A stretch of 64,000 bases of DNA from Prinia subflava (taxonomy: Eukaryota > Chordata > Aves > Passeriformes > Cisticolidae): positions 40,370,767-40,434,766 of the forward strand of contig NC_086251.1 of NCBI RefSeq assembly GCF_021018805.1. The letters are read 5' to 3'. The position numbers and the translations under genes are program-made. This document shows, in pieces, positions 38,801 through 48,197 of this stretch (the first letter of the stretch is position 1; the number at the start of each line of letters is the position of its first letter). The notes below the pieces were generated by a model. The model had not been told where the DNA came from, ran no database searches, and was given only the letters and a program-made list of their open reading frames with translations.

Positions 38801-41800
38801 GTGTGTGGGTAGAAATCAAGTTCACTGCAAATGGACAAGGTCTTCCTCCTAAACTCCCTTAGCTCATTTCCACTTTCCCAGGAGATGTTGTTGCTCCAGG
38901 GAAAGATAGCTATCTTTTTATTTTCCCAGTCACAGACTGTCTGAAAATTCCACAACTCCTCACTGCAACTTTGGTCCTCAAATCTGAAACATACGGAGAG
39001 ACACTTCCCTAAGGCTGGAGTTAAGTCATATGTAGGGATGTTGAAAGAATAAAGTGCTTACAAAAGCATGGGTGAGGGAAGAAACCACCACTCTTGGTAG
39101 GTGAGAGGAAGTAGATTATGACAACAATTTGACCTATCTTCTCTCCTGTACCTGGGCTCAAATCCTTGAAAAACAAGGATCTGTCCAACACATGAATACC
39201 AATTCTTCAATGTTTCATCACTCGTAAAAGGTTCCCTCTGGCTGCATTTCTAACTTCCTTGATATGCCACATATCAAAGACCATGGGAACAGACATTAAA
39301 CAGCATTACAGTGCAGAAAATTAATGGGGATGGGCTGTCCAGCTTGCCTTGGCAGCTTTAAAAACAGCTGAATGTCTCCAGCAGCTTGAACTCCAGCAGA
39401 AAAGCCCAGGGAGGGAGGTAGCTGGGAGTTAAATTATGTTTACACATCACCAGTCTCCACCGAAGTCCTGCCTGAGCTTTACCATCCTTGGTCAGGGGGA
39501 CACTGTCAGGCCTGACCATGCTGACACTGTCCTTTTAATGAATCCTTGGGAACAAGGGCTCAGCACCTGAGCAATCACTAGGCAGCCTGCATGGCTGCAA
39601 GCCCAGACCTACTGCTCCTACCAAAATCCCTAATGAGAGAAAGATGCTGCCATGGCTGGCCCCGCGCTGTGTTTACAGACACTGTCTGGCAGCACAGCAC
39701 GCTCTCTACCGTTTGGCTTCTGTCGGCCTGGGGGAGAGGGAGCAGGGACGTGAGTCAGCCCTTGGCCCCCTGCTCCCAAACAGCGATTGCTAATGCAATT
39801 ACCCCAGCACGGCCAAGGCGCCGTGAGATCCCGCGGCAAACAAAGCTGAGCCTCCTTCCCTGCTCAACATCTGGGCAGCTGCTGCCACTCCAGTACAGGC
39901 AGATGCTCTCGCCCATTGAGGGCCGGCGCTCCCCGCCGGCCCGTGCTCGCTGCCCCCGCGGCGGAGCGAGCAGCGCCGGCAGCCCCGCACCTCCCGACAC
40001 CGAGGAGGGGCACGGGCGGCGGGCCCCGGGAAGGGCCACGGATGAGCTGCGATGTGCAGCGCTGCTGTTCAGGCAGGGATCACAGCAGGGCTTCGTCTGT
40101 AGCTGCGGGGCAATTGAGGATGAAGAGGACAGTTCACTTGTCTCTGGTGTGCGCTGCACCGGTGCCTGCCCAAACATCTCTCGCAGTGCTGTGTCAGGGA
40201 GCCCACAATGACCGCAGCCCACGGGGCTGTGCCGGGGCTGCCTGGGTGAGCAGAACGCTTAATACTTCCTCTGTGGGTAGGCAGAAGGGTCCTGGCCAGG
40301 CAGTTTTGCACTGCAGGAGCACGTTGCACCTCACTGCCTTTTTAGGCACCCCATGCTCCAGCCCCACCCATCCTTGCCCTTGTGCTAAATCCATTAATTA
40401 CTTTCCTTAATAGCACTCAGATAATCTGCAGCCCCGATTCCCCGCTCAGCATCAGCAATGCTCACCCACGTGGGCACAGCCCCAGTCTGCCAGCTCCCAA
40501 CTCCTGGGCCTTTCACAGACCCATCTTTGCTCCAAGCAGGACAAGTGAGACCCCAAGGTTCAAAACTCACATGTAAATGTGCCACTGCAATGCTCTGGCC
40601 CAACAAGATCCTGTCCTGGATGGACACTAATAACAATAATGAAGTAAAACTATAATTACTCTGCATATTCAGATTTTACTGGCAGACACAAAGAGCTGAC
40701 CTCTAGCCTGGCAGTCCCACAGCAAGGCTGTGGCACTGCCTCCACAGACCCCATGATTTATCTCCTGCCCTGGCACAGTGCACGGGAAGTGTGTGGGGTC
40801 ACAGTAGTATTGAAGCACTTTTAGGGGTGCATCCTGAGGCTTGCAGTGGCTGAGACTGTCATACTCACGTTTGATGCAGCGGTTTGTGCCTGGAGCTGTG
40901 GTCCATCCTGGGCAACACTGTCTGCCACAGACATTTGGCCTAAGCAGAGAGACAAAGCAGCATGGTTAGGAGAGGGGGAAGCTGAGGTCTTGCTGCAACC
41001 ATCACCTCTGAGTCACCCACAAAATTATTTCCTGCAGCATCTGATATTTCCTTCCAGATGGACCAGCAGCTGAGATCAAAACCAATGGGACAAGGGCTGA
41101 GTTGCTTAAGTGCTTAGAAAAGAAACCCCCAAGGACTGTGAATGCTGCAGTGTGAGCAATCCCTGAGAGAGGAGCTCCCTTTTGAACTGGCATTATGCTG
41201 GATTCCTGGCATGGCACTCAGAGGAACCATTTTCCTCCTGAGAGCAATTGGAGGCCAGCAGCCTCATTAAAGATCATTAAAGATCTCATGGTTCTTCATA
41301 GTATTGGGGTTAAAATTTGGCCCAGTTTCAACTTTGGTCATAGTATCTTGCCTCTGCAAATGTCCTGAGCTGCTTCAGCTGAAGACAACACTTCATTCTC
41401 TACCTAACTGCTGCTGCCTGTAGCTGCTCATTGCTCATTGCCCTGGGAGGGGTGGCACGCCAGAAGCTGCACTCTGGGATGCTCCCCAGCTTGCTCTCCC
41501 TTTGCAAGCACCCCAGCTCTGCATTTGTGGTCTGTCTCTAGAGCAGTGACCCAGGGAGCTGAGGACTCTCTGGTGATATGAAATTTGTGTCTACCTAACG
41601 TGCATAGTGCTACACTAATTCCAAGATGCTGAAATCATTTCCATGGGTGTTGAATCCAGGATTTAGCTGCAGTTACTTACATAAATGCAGTTAATTTTTT
41701 TGTCCTTACATAAATGACATCCTCCCCACCTCTCTGTTCTTATGTGTTTCCAGGTAGGGATGACTGTCAACATACAGCTATCATAGACAGTGCTGGGCCT

Positions 41801-44800
41801 CTAAGAGGTGCTGTGCAATGCCCAAGCAGGCAGCTGATGCTGCTTCCTCTGGTCACATCATATTTAAGTGTCTTAATGAGAAGGGATAACAAGTTCCATG
41901 TCTCCAAGAATATTATTCATCATGGAGGGAAGATTTTAGAAATAGGTAACTTGTGCATGTCTAGGTACATGAGAAAGAACAGTTGTCAAAAGATAGAAAG
42001 TCAGAAATAGCCTGAAAGCTCTGGAAATCCTCTGGAAATGAAGTGGCGAGTATGGTTTATTTCTAATGCTGGACAAGGCAGTCAGAGCTGCTGACACAAT
42101 TTATAGGAACCACAGAAACATGCACATTTGTCTTCTGTGTTGACTTTAACATGAACACAGTGGGGTCAGAGGAAGATCCTCCTCTAAACTGGCATCCTCC
42201 TAACTCCTGCATCCACATGGCATGAGATGAGACTCCAGAAGGGCCAGGGCTCGAGCTGTGGGGCTCATGTTTTAGGAGAGCCAAGGACAGTGGGTGGCAG
42301 GTATGCCAAGGATTGTTCTGGTGTTCACAAATGAAGCTGCCTATAGAGGTGGAGCTGCTCCATGTGGGAAAGGGAAGTGGTCTGAGAAGCCACATCATTT
42401 AAAAGTTACCTAGTTCTTCAGGATCAATGTTTTATTAATCTGTGCAGATTTTTATAGGGAGAAAGAATTTAAATTCCCTTGGTGCAACTTCCTGCAAGCA
42501 GAAGAAGCCAAAGTAATTCTAGCACCCACTCATGTCTTTTCTGGATGGGCAAGAGCACAAATTTCCAGAATTTTGTCTATCAAACCAAAGAGATGTATGA
42601 GTCTCTTCCTTAAGATATCCTCAGAAAGCATCCCATGGAGGAAAAACACTTCCTTTATTTACTACGTAAGAGCTCACAAGGCCTTCTTCATTTTTAAGGT
42701 GTCCTGATCAGTAAAAAGAGAAAACCATTGAGCTGGAGCAAGTCTTTAGGTAATTAAGGTCCAGAGAGGAACTCCAAGAAGCAACATAAGCATCTTTGCT
42801 TGGACTGCCACAGCTCCCATTCTTCCTTTGGCACAAGTGAAACACACCTCGTAAGTCATATTCAATCTGTTCAAGGAGCAAAGCCCTTTCCCTTTCCTAC
42901 CTCAACTTATCCAGAAAATCATGTTTCTTGTAGGCAAAATAGCTACCTTCTCCAGAGAACCTATTTTCACCTTGAATCATACTATCAGTTCTTCATGGGA
43001 TTAAAGTTTAAATTTTATCTTCATCTCTCACAGGCATGCTGGAGGGAGCATGTTGCTAGCTGCTCTCAATGCCAACACCAAGCCAGAGGTCACAGGAAGA
43101 AAGATACAAGGCTAAAATAGACAGAGGCTGCCTGAGCAGAGAAGTCCACTCCTGAGGTCATGAAACCCCATTGGGTTCAGCACAAATCTCTCATTAATAG
43201 AGCCACACGAGTTGCCAGCCTCAGGTGAAAGGGTTGGTGTTGATGCCAGCACCAGCCAGGGCGATGCTCCTGGAGGGAGGACAGCCCAGCATACACAGAG
43301 GGGAGCAACCTGGCAGGGATGCCCTCAGAGGCAGGGGCAGAAGGAGTACCTGGATGGAAATGGTCCTTCCTACCATAAGGTCCTGGGTGAGAGAATGGGA
43401 AGAGATGGAGGCAGGCAGGACCTCATATACATATATCTTGATTGCATGTATCACTTGTCCTGCTACAGGCACATGGGCAACTTAGCACCTTCCCAAACAG
43501 TCCCCAGCCCAGCTCAGACCAAAGCAGACAAAGACCATTTTCAGTAGCCATTCCCCCTTTTTGAAGAGAAAGGGCATTGAATAGCTCAGACAGCTAAATA
43601 GCCACAGTGACAGAGAAAACCCTAAGGCATAGCTCAGTGCATTTCTGGGAAAATGTAGAGTGGGGCACTGGATCCACATTAGGGTATCTGTGCCTCTGCT
43701 CAAGTGCCAGGTATACTCTGAGGTCTCCAAAGAGCACAGGCAGCAGCAGCAACTGCAAACCAAGCTTTTTCTTCATTCTGTGGCTAGCATGCACCATTCA
43801 TGCCCAGGTACAGTCCCTGGCATGTTGAGCTTGGTGTACAGGAGTTCCCAGGCACTATTCACTGACCTGCTCTTTTTCTGGGATAGACAGATCCTTGAGA
43901 CTCCCCAGAGTGCTAAAGCCAGTGCCATGAAGCCTCTCTGCACCCAGAAGAACCATTCATAGCCCTGACTGGATGCACTGGCACAACCTTTGACTTGAGC
44001 AAAGGAGCTGCCACAAGCAGCTTCATCCCCTCCTTTGCTGCTGCATCCAGGGGCCACCATCAGGATCGGACTCAGGCTGTGCAGAGGCACCCAGGATCAG
44101 AGCAGTCTGCAAGATCTTGCAGTGTTATCTTAAACAAGAACAAGCAACCATAAGAGACACCAGGAAGGTGGAAGGTGGAAGGTGGAAGGTGGAAGGAAAA
44201 CAAGAAAACAGTAGTAACATCGTGCCTTTTACAGCGATGATCACATACTGTTCCTGAAGCATTCAGTAGAACCCTTTTTTTTCACCACTTATTTTAATAG
44301 CAATCTATGCATCATCTTCCAGCTTCACACAGAATTCTGTGCTGCCAGATATGCTGACTCCATTCAGACCATGTACAGCATCCTCACAGGAGGCCAGAGG
44401 GACCATTAGATCATCAGGTCTGCCTTTCTACTGCAAGAAAGTGAACTTCATCCAAATGCATATGAAATATTTGCAATCAGACCCAGTGAAGAACATTAGC
44501 AAAAGGCTGTTGGCATCGATGAGTCACTGAAAACCCTCTGCCAAGTCCACATCAGCATTAACTGCCTCCACTCCTGAGCAATCCTATAAACACATTGCAG
44601 CAAGAACCTATATGCTACAAACCCTGGGTAAAGCAGGATTATACAACCACAGATGGTGTCTACAACAGCAGTTAAAGATGAACTGGGGTGTAGAATGCCC
44701 AAAAGGAAAATTGGAGGGAGAAAGAACGAGTCTGGGATTCTCTGCCTGCTACTACCTGGGAAGCCTCACATGCCCCTTGAAACTGTCCAGGCAGGTGCCA

Positions 44801-47800
44801 GAAGTAGAGGTTTCCTCAGATTACTCTCCCATGACCTGCCTTCCTCATCACTGTGACCCATCCTCCCAGCCACAGAGGAACAGAGGAACAAGGGGGGACA
44901 CATCTCAAGGGGCACAGATGTAGCGGGAGATGCCCAAGTGTCCTCCCAGGAGGACTGGCCAGCCCAAATTAGGGATGCATCCAGCACACAAGTACAGTCA
45001 TAGTTGGTGTGTGTCGGGGCTACCCTATCCTGCAGTACTCAAGAGGAAAATCCTTCTAGTCAGGGGAGCTGGAGAAGCAGGGATGTTAAGCTGAGCAGAG
45101 CAAAGCAGTGATGTTTTCAGGGCTGGATTATTTTCTTCACTCAGTGTCAGAATTCAGTAACTTTCTGATGTTTGCTGGCATATCAAAAGTCACCTCACAG
45201 TGAGTCTTCTGGGAAAATACTAAAACCCGGCTCTTGAAAGTCTTGAAGTTGGATGCATTCGTGAAATTGTTTGTACAAATCACACCTGCAAAAAGGTCAG
45301 ACGAGCAGAATGGCAGATACATCCAAAGAGTCCCCAGGAAAGAAAACTCACTCTTGGGTATGCAGCTATCAGATGAGATGAGAAAATAATTATCTAGAAA
45401 AACAGAGAGTGCTAATAAATGGGTTTTTCCAACCACAGAACTCTGCAGGGCCCCTGAAGGTACCAGCAGAGAGCTCTGACTGGGGAATCTGGAAAGGTAA
45501 CACATGCAGGAGTTGAGATTTTTAGCCAAAATAATTATATAAATAAATAGTACTGGGGTTTAGTGTGCCTGCAAAGTTACCTGAGTAAGGGAAAATGAAG
45601 GTTGTCATACCAGAGACTAGCTGGAGTTCAGTGTAAATAGCAGAACAGAAAATATCCCACCTGGCAAAAAAATGAAACATCACAAACCAAAGTTTTTTAG
45701 GGGCCCTGAGTTTCCTGGATTAAAATGTGTCTGGTACAGCAAGGAGCGTAAGAAGATGGATGAGGTGGAAGGACAGAGTCTCCCAGAATGGCTGGAGGCA
45801 GCAGTTTTCCGTGAGGACCTGCACCATGTTGTTACTCATGGACAATTATTTCAGCTAGGCTTTCTCTTAAGCTCCAAAGACAGTAGGTTATAGAGAAGCT
45901 TCAAAAGTGATGCTTTGGACTCCAGAACAGACAGAAAGCCATTACAGGCACTTTTCAGAACTGAAGTTCTTGGGGATTGGAGAAAGCTCAGTGTCCCCAG
46001 CCTTGATCTTCCAGTGCAGAGCAAAGACAGACAGTGCAGCAGAGCCTGCATGAGAAACACAGCACTAGGACACAGCTCGTCCTTCCTTTAAGCTTGGAGG
46101 CAATGGCACTCTCAGGTACAGATGATAACAGGTAAACTGTGTGTAAGTGCTGGACCAACCATCCCTCTCTACACCCTGGATTAAGGGACGAAAGATACTT
46201 GCAAAAAGGTTCAGCGCTCTTCTGAACACAGCGTGAACCTCGGGGCTGCCCGCGCGCTCCTGACAGCAGCACAGGCCAGCTGTTGTCACCAGAGGCAGCT
46301 GCAGTCTGAAAACAAACATGCTGCATATCAGATGACTCAAATTCAACCAAACTGCTACATGATCCCAAAGCAACACTGACAGCATTCCAACTGCAGAAAG
46401 GGTAAAATCTTTCTGAGCCCAAAAAGGTCCAAATCTGACTGAGCAGGACTGGATTTTCCCAAGACTCCACCTCTGGGTGGCTGACAAGCCAAGATAATGA
46501 GCTGGGTAAGCTCAGAACATATATGCCTAGCTGTCAGTGATACTTCATATATCAAACATAATGGAAGCAGAGTGAACTTGGTGTTTCTGTGGATCTGTTG
46601 AAGGAAAGTACACAGAGTAGTAGAGAAAATATTTTTGTCTCAAAACTTTGCAAGGAGATTCGTATAGGAGAGAGAAAACTCAGAGACAGACCTTTTGTGT
46701 TCTAGTGAAGCTCCCCACCAGATGATAGCAGAAGACAGTTCTGCCCATGTCAGAGGGCTGTAAACCCAGTGCCTGCCCCCATAATCCCTCTAGCAAGGCT
46801 CACATGAGAGCTGACACACACAGGGCCACATGGGCTGGTCCAACTCCTGCGCCATGGTTTTGGTGGCCCTGCCCAAGTGGCAAAGGAGCTAATCTCGAAG
46901 GGCATCAGCCACGGGGAGCAGCAGAGGAAGGGGCCCTGGGCTGAAGAGCGTATCAAGCCCTGTGCCAGACGTCCCGCTCGCAGGCTCCCCTCACAACCGA
47001 GCAGCTGGCCTCGCACATGATATCCCCTCCACCTCCACAGGGCTGCAGCCAGACTGGAGCTGGAAGCAGCCCTGCCAGGCAAGTCATAGGAAGCCTCCTT
47101 CGCCTGAGCCAACTCAAGCCATGGGAAGCTGCGGCGTGGAGTGCTTACAAGGGGCCCATTATGGGAGGAAGGAGCCAAGAGGCCAGGTACCTGCAGCAAG
47201 AGCGGCAGCAGACAGACTCTGTCCCGCAGAGCCAAGCAAACCCCTCAGCTTCTCCACCACCTAAACCATACTGCATCCCTCTCGGGAGTCCCCCACCCTG
47301 CACGCCTCCCAGGACGGCCGCGGGCAGCTCCAGCGGGCAGCTGGAACGCTCTGCCCGCCGCGGCCCCATCTGCAGAAGGGCGCTACACCCGAGCACTGCC
47401 GAGCGCGCACCCGCCTGGCGGGCGCGGCCCACGCACACTCGTGTTCCCGCCGCGCCTGCGTGCGCACCGACACACGCACGCACCCGCCGGTGCGGGACAG
47501 ACAGCACCGCAGCGAGCCCCGAGGGGGCAACCACGCCGCTCCGGACCCGGTCGCGGGGGAGCACTGCCCCACCATCCCGCGGGGACGTGGCAGCGCCGGG
47601 AGCGCCCTTGGGATGGAAAAGGGGATGCAGCACGGGGCTCGGGATGGGACCTGGCCCCTCCGTCCGGGGCTCCGCAGCGCCGGGACCGCCGGGAGTCACG
47701 CTCCGCATCCCCGGCAGGATGCCCGCCAACCGCAGCACTTACCCCGCCATCCTCCCTCTGCCGCTTGGCTCCTTCGCCCGGGGCACGACTCGCGCTTTCA

Positions 47801-48197
47801 GCCCGCTGCCCTGCCGCTGGCGGGAGGAGTCCTGCCTGTTCCTCTGTCCCGCGCCGGGACCGAGCCCGGCATCGCCCGCTTGGCCCCGGGCCGTGGGCAG
47901 CCCGCGGTCGGGACGCTGCCTCCGGCCGTCGGCACCGCTCGGGCTCCCCGCGGCGGCCGCGGAGCCGCGATCCACGTGGAGGGCTGCGGGGAGGGGCCGT
48001 GACGGTGGAGGGGACCGGGACGCTGGAGACAAGCCGTTCGCCGTGCCCACCGCCCCCAGGGCAGCCCCTCGGCTCCGCAGCCGCGCCGCCCCCCCGGCCC
48101 CCGGCTCCAGCCTAGCCGCCGAGTCCGGCCGACAGCGGGCGAAGCCCAGGAGGACGGCGAAGGTGAGCGGGAGGAGGCTGGCGGCAGCGCCCCGCAT
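2767..48197 (-). CDS. LTBP2: LTBP2, 5' portion of the gene: exons 1-9 spliced, continuing beyond position 1
   Basis: Latent TGF-beta-binding protein 2 is a secreted extracellular-matrix glycoprotein of the fibrillin/LTBP superfamily that associates with elastic fibres and microfibrils. Unlike LTBP1, 3 and 4, it is not known to bind latent TGF-beta covalently. The nine exons listed separately join in phases 2,1,2,1,1,1,0,1,1 into 590 uninterrupted codons. Domain order: signal peptide about 1-22, basic low-complexity region to 151, CGRQCCPGW module 156-164, EGF-like 1 at 178-205, linker, [11 protein letters not shown] basic patch 321-331, Cys cluster 337-350, EGF-like 2 at 377-404, linker, first TB domain 523-589 with all eight cysteines. 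LTBP2 is preferred over LTBP1 because of the exon 1 start ([13 protein letters not shown]), ANLTEKI, and the LSNQLASxNPSLV and [17 protein letters not shown] stretches, which I recall as LTBP2-like. The span includes introns. The 3' part of the gene lies outside the window. Confidence 0.95.
2842..11334 (-). other. LTBP2: LTBP2 intron 8
   Basis: An 8.5-kb intron between exons 8 and 9, splitting the TB1 domain. It holds the T13 run at 6810 and a short CpG-dense pocket at about 6900-6960. No exon, RNA gene or clear mobile element was recognised in the rest. Confidence 0.75.
6810..6822. repeat. T homopolymer
   Basis: A run of 13 T in intron 8, beginning right after CCGGG. On the minus strand this is a poly-A run, but no retrosequence was recognised beside it. 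Confidence 0.8.
11335..11437 (-). CDS. LTBP2: LTBP2 exon 8: core of the first TB (8-Cys) domain
   Basis: Acceptor CCTCTCTCTGCAG, donor GTGAGT, 103 nt, 34 codons plus one base (532-565). It encodes [20 protein letters not shown], then [14 protein letters not shown]. The CC pair (545/546) followed by GSVGxFWG is the hallmark of fibrillin/LTBP TB domains. Cysteines here are the second to sixth of the eight. A run of eight C residues encodes the CPPR stretch and keeps frame. No frame with an internal ATG start of useful length covers it, so it is easily missed. Confidence 0.94.
11438..12984 (-). other. LTBP2: LTBP2 intron 7
   Basis: A 1.5-kb phase-0 intron interrupting TB1 between its first and second cysteines. 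Apart from the CpG-rich pocket at 11855-12060 nothing is recognised. Confidence 0.8.
11855..12060. promoter_or_regulatory. Small CpG-rich pocket in intron 7
   Basis: About 200 bp of high G+C with many CG dinucleotides (GAGCGGAGCCGC, GGCACGCGTGGCCGCC), 0.9 kb upstream of the exon 7 end and 0.4 kb from exon 8. No splice-bounded exon or known protein is seen in it. It may be a regulatory element or an unconverted CpG cluster; no function is shown by sequence alone. Confidence 0.3.
12985..13253 (-). CDS. LTBP2: LTBP2 exon 7: second linker and start of the first TB domain
   Basis: Acceptor CATCTTCCAG, donor GTAAGA, 269 nt, 89 whole codons (443-531), exit phase 0. It begins [20 protein letters not shown] and continues [20 protein letters not shown], close to human LTBP2 ([27 protein letters not shown]...ENSVE). 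A Gln/Thr-rich stretch (QQQQ) precedes [13 protein letters not shown], which carries Cys523, the first cysteine of TB1. The RGD tripeptide at 470-472 is not in the human sequence as I recall it. The several plus-strand open frames over this exon are shadows. Confidence 0.95.
13254..13578 (-). other. LTBP2: LTBP2 intron 6
   Basis: A 325-bp intron with a GTGAGC donor and a CTTCCAG acceptor; the shortest in the window. Nothing else is seen in it. Confidence 0.85.
13579..13779 (-). CDS. LTBP2: LTBP2 exon 6: EGF-like domain 2
   Basis: Acceptor CTTGCCTTGCAG, donor GTGAGC, 201 nt, 66 whole codons (376-441). It encodes [20 protein letters not shown] and on to NSTGKFCH: a six-Cys EGF-like domain (Cys 377, 381, 387, 393, 395, 404) without a calcium-binding consensus, with an NST sequon at 398. 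The tail runs into [13 protein letters not shown], conserved with human LTBP2 ([12 protein letters not shown]). The split Tyr375 (T + AC) joins it to exon 5 and split Ala442 (G + CT) to exon 7. Confidence 0.96.
13780..15318 (-). other. LTBP2: LTBP2 intron 5
   Basis: A 1.5-kb intron. The 213-codon plus-strand frame at 13884-14525 has no recognisable domain and is treated as chance. No repeat was recognised. Confidence 0.75.
15319..15489 (-). CDS. LTBP2: LTBP2 exon 5: basic heparin-binding-like patch and four-Cys cluster
   Basis: This is the most strongly conserved exon in the window. Acceptor TTCTTTCATAG, donor GTGAGC, 171 nt, residues 319-374 plus split codons. It starts with [20 protein letters not shown], where [11 protein letters not shown] is a basic segment reported as heparin-binding in human LTBP2. 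Cysteines follow at 337, 341, 346 and 350, then [20 protein letters not shown], an LTBP signature. NLT at 320 is an N-glycosylation sequon. Position 352-354 reads KGD, where human LTBP2 (from memory) reads RGD. A CR1 relic lies about 110 bp upstream in the transcript sense. Confidence 0.97.
15600..15760 (+). mobile_element. CR1 LINE 3' end
   Basis: The stretch GTGGTGGAGTCACCATCCCT, then GGAGGTGTTTAAGA, a GGCACTTAGTGCCATGGCTT segment, GGTGGTGTTACATC, and TTTTCAAACCTAGCTGACTC, closing with ATTCTATGATTCTG, follows the avian CR1 3'-end consensus in order. The terminal ATTCTATG repeat marks the true 3' end of the element. It is a severely 5'-truncated copy in intron 4, antisense to LTBP2, ending about 110-270 bp upstream of the exon 5 acceptor in transcript terms. 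Confidence 0.85.
16168..16203. repeat. Short tandem repeat, unit AATGGTCAACA
   Basis: About three copies of an 11-bp unit (AATGGTCAACA, the last one partial) in intron 4. Confidence 0.85.
16917..17098 (-). CDS. LTBP2: LTBP2 exon 4: linker between the two N-terminal EGF-like domains
   Basis: Acceptor TTTTTTTCTCATCCACAG, donor G|GTAAGG, 182 nt, 60 whole codons (residues 258-317) with both phases matching exons 3 and 5. The segment [20 protein letters not shown] resembles the human LSRTVRLHP...QLSSNALP stretch, followed by a His/Ser-rich tail ([19 protein letters not shown]). No cysteine and no folded domain are seen. It is probably a flexible linker. The recognisable TV and SNALP blocks and the intact phase make the exon call firm despite low complexity. 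Confidence 0.88.
18725..19345 (+). mobile_element. Old CR1/L3-clade LINE relic, reverse-transcriptase C-terminal part
   Basis: A broken translation reads [18 protein letters not shown] near 18890-18945, matching the CR1-clade WxFNxxKCxVLHLGRNN block. Further blocks follow in the expected order: [12 protein letters not shown] (compare LESSSAEKDLGVLVD), and near 19220-19320 a segment corresponding to the MIxGLENLPYEERLxxLxLFSLxxRRLRGDL block of CR1/L3 elements. Several stops and small indels show that it is long dead. It is in intron 3, antisense to LTBP2. Minus-strand frames over it are shadows. Confidence 0.72.
22370..22510 (-). mobile_element. Non-LTR retrotransposon relic with [13 protein letters not shown] motif
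   Basis: On the minus strand the sequence reads [16 protein letters not shown], a stop, then [15 protein letters not shown]. This is the W-M-x4-LKLNPxKTEVLLxG block characteristic of L2/CR1-type reverse transcriptases. The one in-frame stop and lack of continuation show a degenerate fragment. It is in intron 3, in the same orientation as LTBP2. A second copy is at 33440-33545. The family cannot be named without a library search. Confidence 0.6.
26221..26231. repeat. (CA)n microsatellite, short
   Basis: Five and a half CA units in intron 3. Confidence 0.7.
33440..33545 (-). mobile_element. Second, more decayed copy of the KLNPxKTEV-type retrotransposon relic
   Basis: The minus-strand reading WKTI, two stops, [15 protein letters not shown] aligns with [25 protein letters not shown] of the copy at 22370-22510. 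At nucleotide level, 33455-33520 aligns with 22391-22458 with many matches and small gaps. Both are therefore old copies of one interspersed family in intron 3. Confidence 0.5.
34991..35234 (-). CDS. LTBP2: LTBP2 exon 3: EGF-like domain 1 and start of linker
   Basis: Acceptor TGTGTCTCCTCAG, donor GTAAGT, 244 nt, entry phase 1 and exit phase 2. It encodes [20 protein letters not shown] and continues to an [13 protein letters not shown] end: six cysteines at 178, 182, 188, 194, 196 and 205, an EGF-like domain without the calcium-binding DxxE start. The second half ([12 protein letters not shown] onward, to about residue 257) is a Ser/Pro/Arg-rich linker that is poorly conserved in length and sequence relative to mammals. 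Open frames on the plus strand across 34942-35348 are shadows. Confidence 0.93.
35235..40868 (-). other. LTBP2: LTBP2 intron 2
   Basis: A 5.6-kb intron. It holds the secondary CpG-rich island at 39830-40230 and a short AT-repeat at 37231-37245. No exon or mobile element is otherwise recognised. Confidence 0.75.
39830..40230. promoter_or_regulatory. Secondary CpG-rich island in intron 2
   Basis: The densest part, about 39920-40050, is packed with CG dinucleotides (clusters such as GGCCGGCGCTCCCCGCCGGC) within otherwise ordinary intron sequence. It lies 0.6-1 kb downstream of exon 2 and 4.6 kb upstream of exon 3. Open frames on both strands (up to 206 codons) have no recognisable protein and follow from the base composition. 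It could be an intragenic promoter or enhancer; function is inferred. Confidence 0.45.
40869..40939 (-). CDS. LTBP2: LTBP2 exon 2: CGRQCCPGW cysteine module
   Basis: This 71-nt exon is bounded by a pyrimidine-rich acceptor (TCTCTCTGCTTAG) and a GTGAGT donor. It encodes [20 protein letters not shown] followed by CIK (residues 153-175). The CGxxCCPGW motif is conserved at this place in LTBPs, just before the first EGF-like domain. The split Gly152 (GG + G) is shared with exon 1, and split Pro176 with exon 3, so phases agree on both sides. The exon is too short to show as an open reading frame of useful length and was found by motif and splice sites. Confidence 0.93.
41264..41284. repeat. Direct duplication, unit CATTAAAGAT
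   Basis: Two perfect adjacent copies of the 10-bp unit CATTAAAGAT followed by C, just upstream of exon 2 in transcript terms, in intron 1. Confidence 0.75.
44163..44196. repeat. Short tandem repeat, unit GGTGGAA
   Basis: Four near-perfect head-to-tail copies of the 7-bp unit GGTGGAA in intron 1. All purine but for one T per unit. Confidence 0.9.
47743..48197 (-). CDS. LTBP2: LTBP2 exon 1 (coding part): signal peptide and basic N-terminal region
   Basis: The ATG at 48195-48197 sits in a good Kozak context (CACCATGC). The first residues, [20 protein letters not shown], form a typical signal peptide (short basic start, Leu/Ala/Phe core), with cleavage probably near residue 22 after ARC. The remaining 130 or so residues are rich in Arg, Ser, Pro, Gly and Ala and have no folded domain. 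This matches the disordered, basic N-terminus of mammalian LTBP2, although the sequence itself has diverged strongly. The exon ends in ATG GCG GG before a GTAAGT donor at 47742, phase 2. Length is 455 nt (151 codons + 2). Open frames on the plus strand here (up to 501 codons) are shadows of GC-rich sequence. Confidence 0.9.

Larger units (their letters stand above)
40940..47742 (-). other. LTBP2: LTBP2 intron 1
   Basis: A 6.8-kb intron. It holds the GGTGGAA tandem repeat, the CATTAAAGAT duplication, and a possible cryptic exon at 45137-45285 (see findings). The first 450 bp of the intron belong to the CpG island. Confidence 0.75.

Noticed and set aside
39591..40222. 206-codon plus-strand and 155-codon minus-strand frames in intron 2
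   Set aside because: They follow from the high G+C of the intragenic CpG island; no domain, signal peptide or splice-compatible link to LTBP2 was found.
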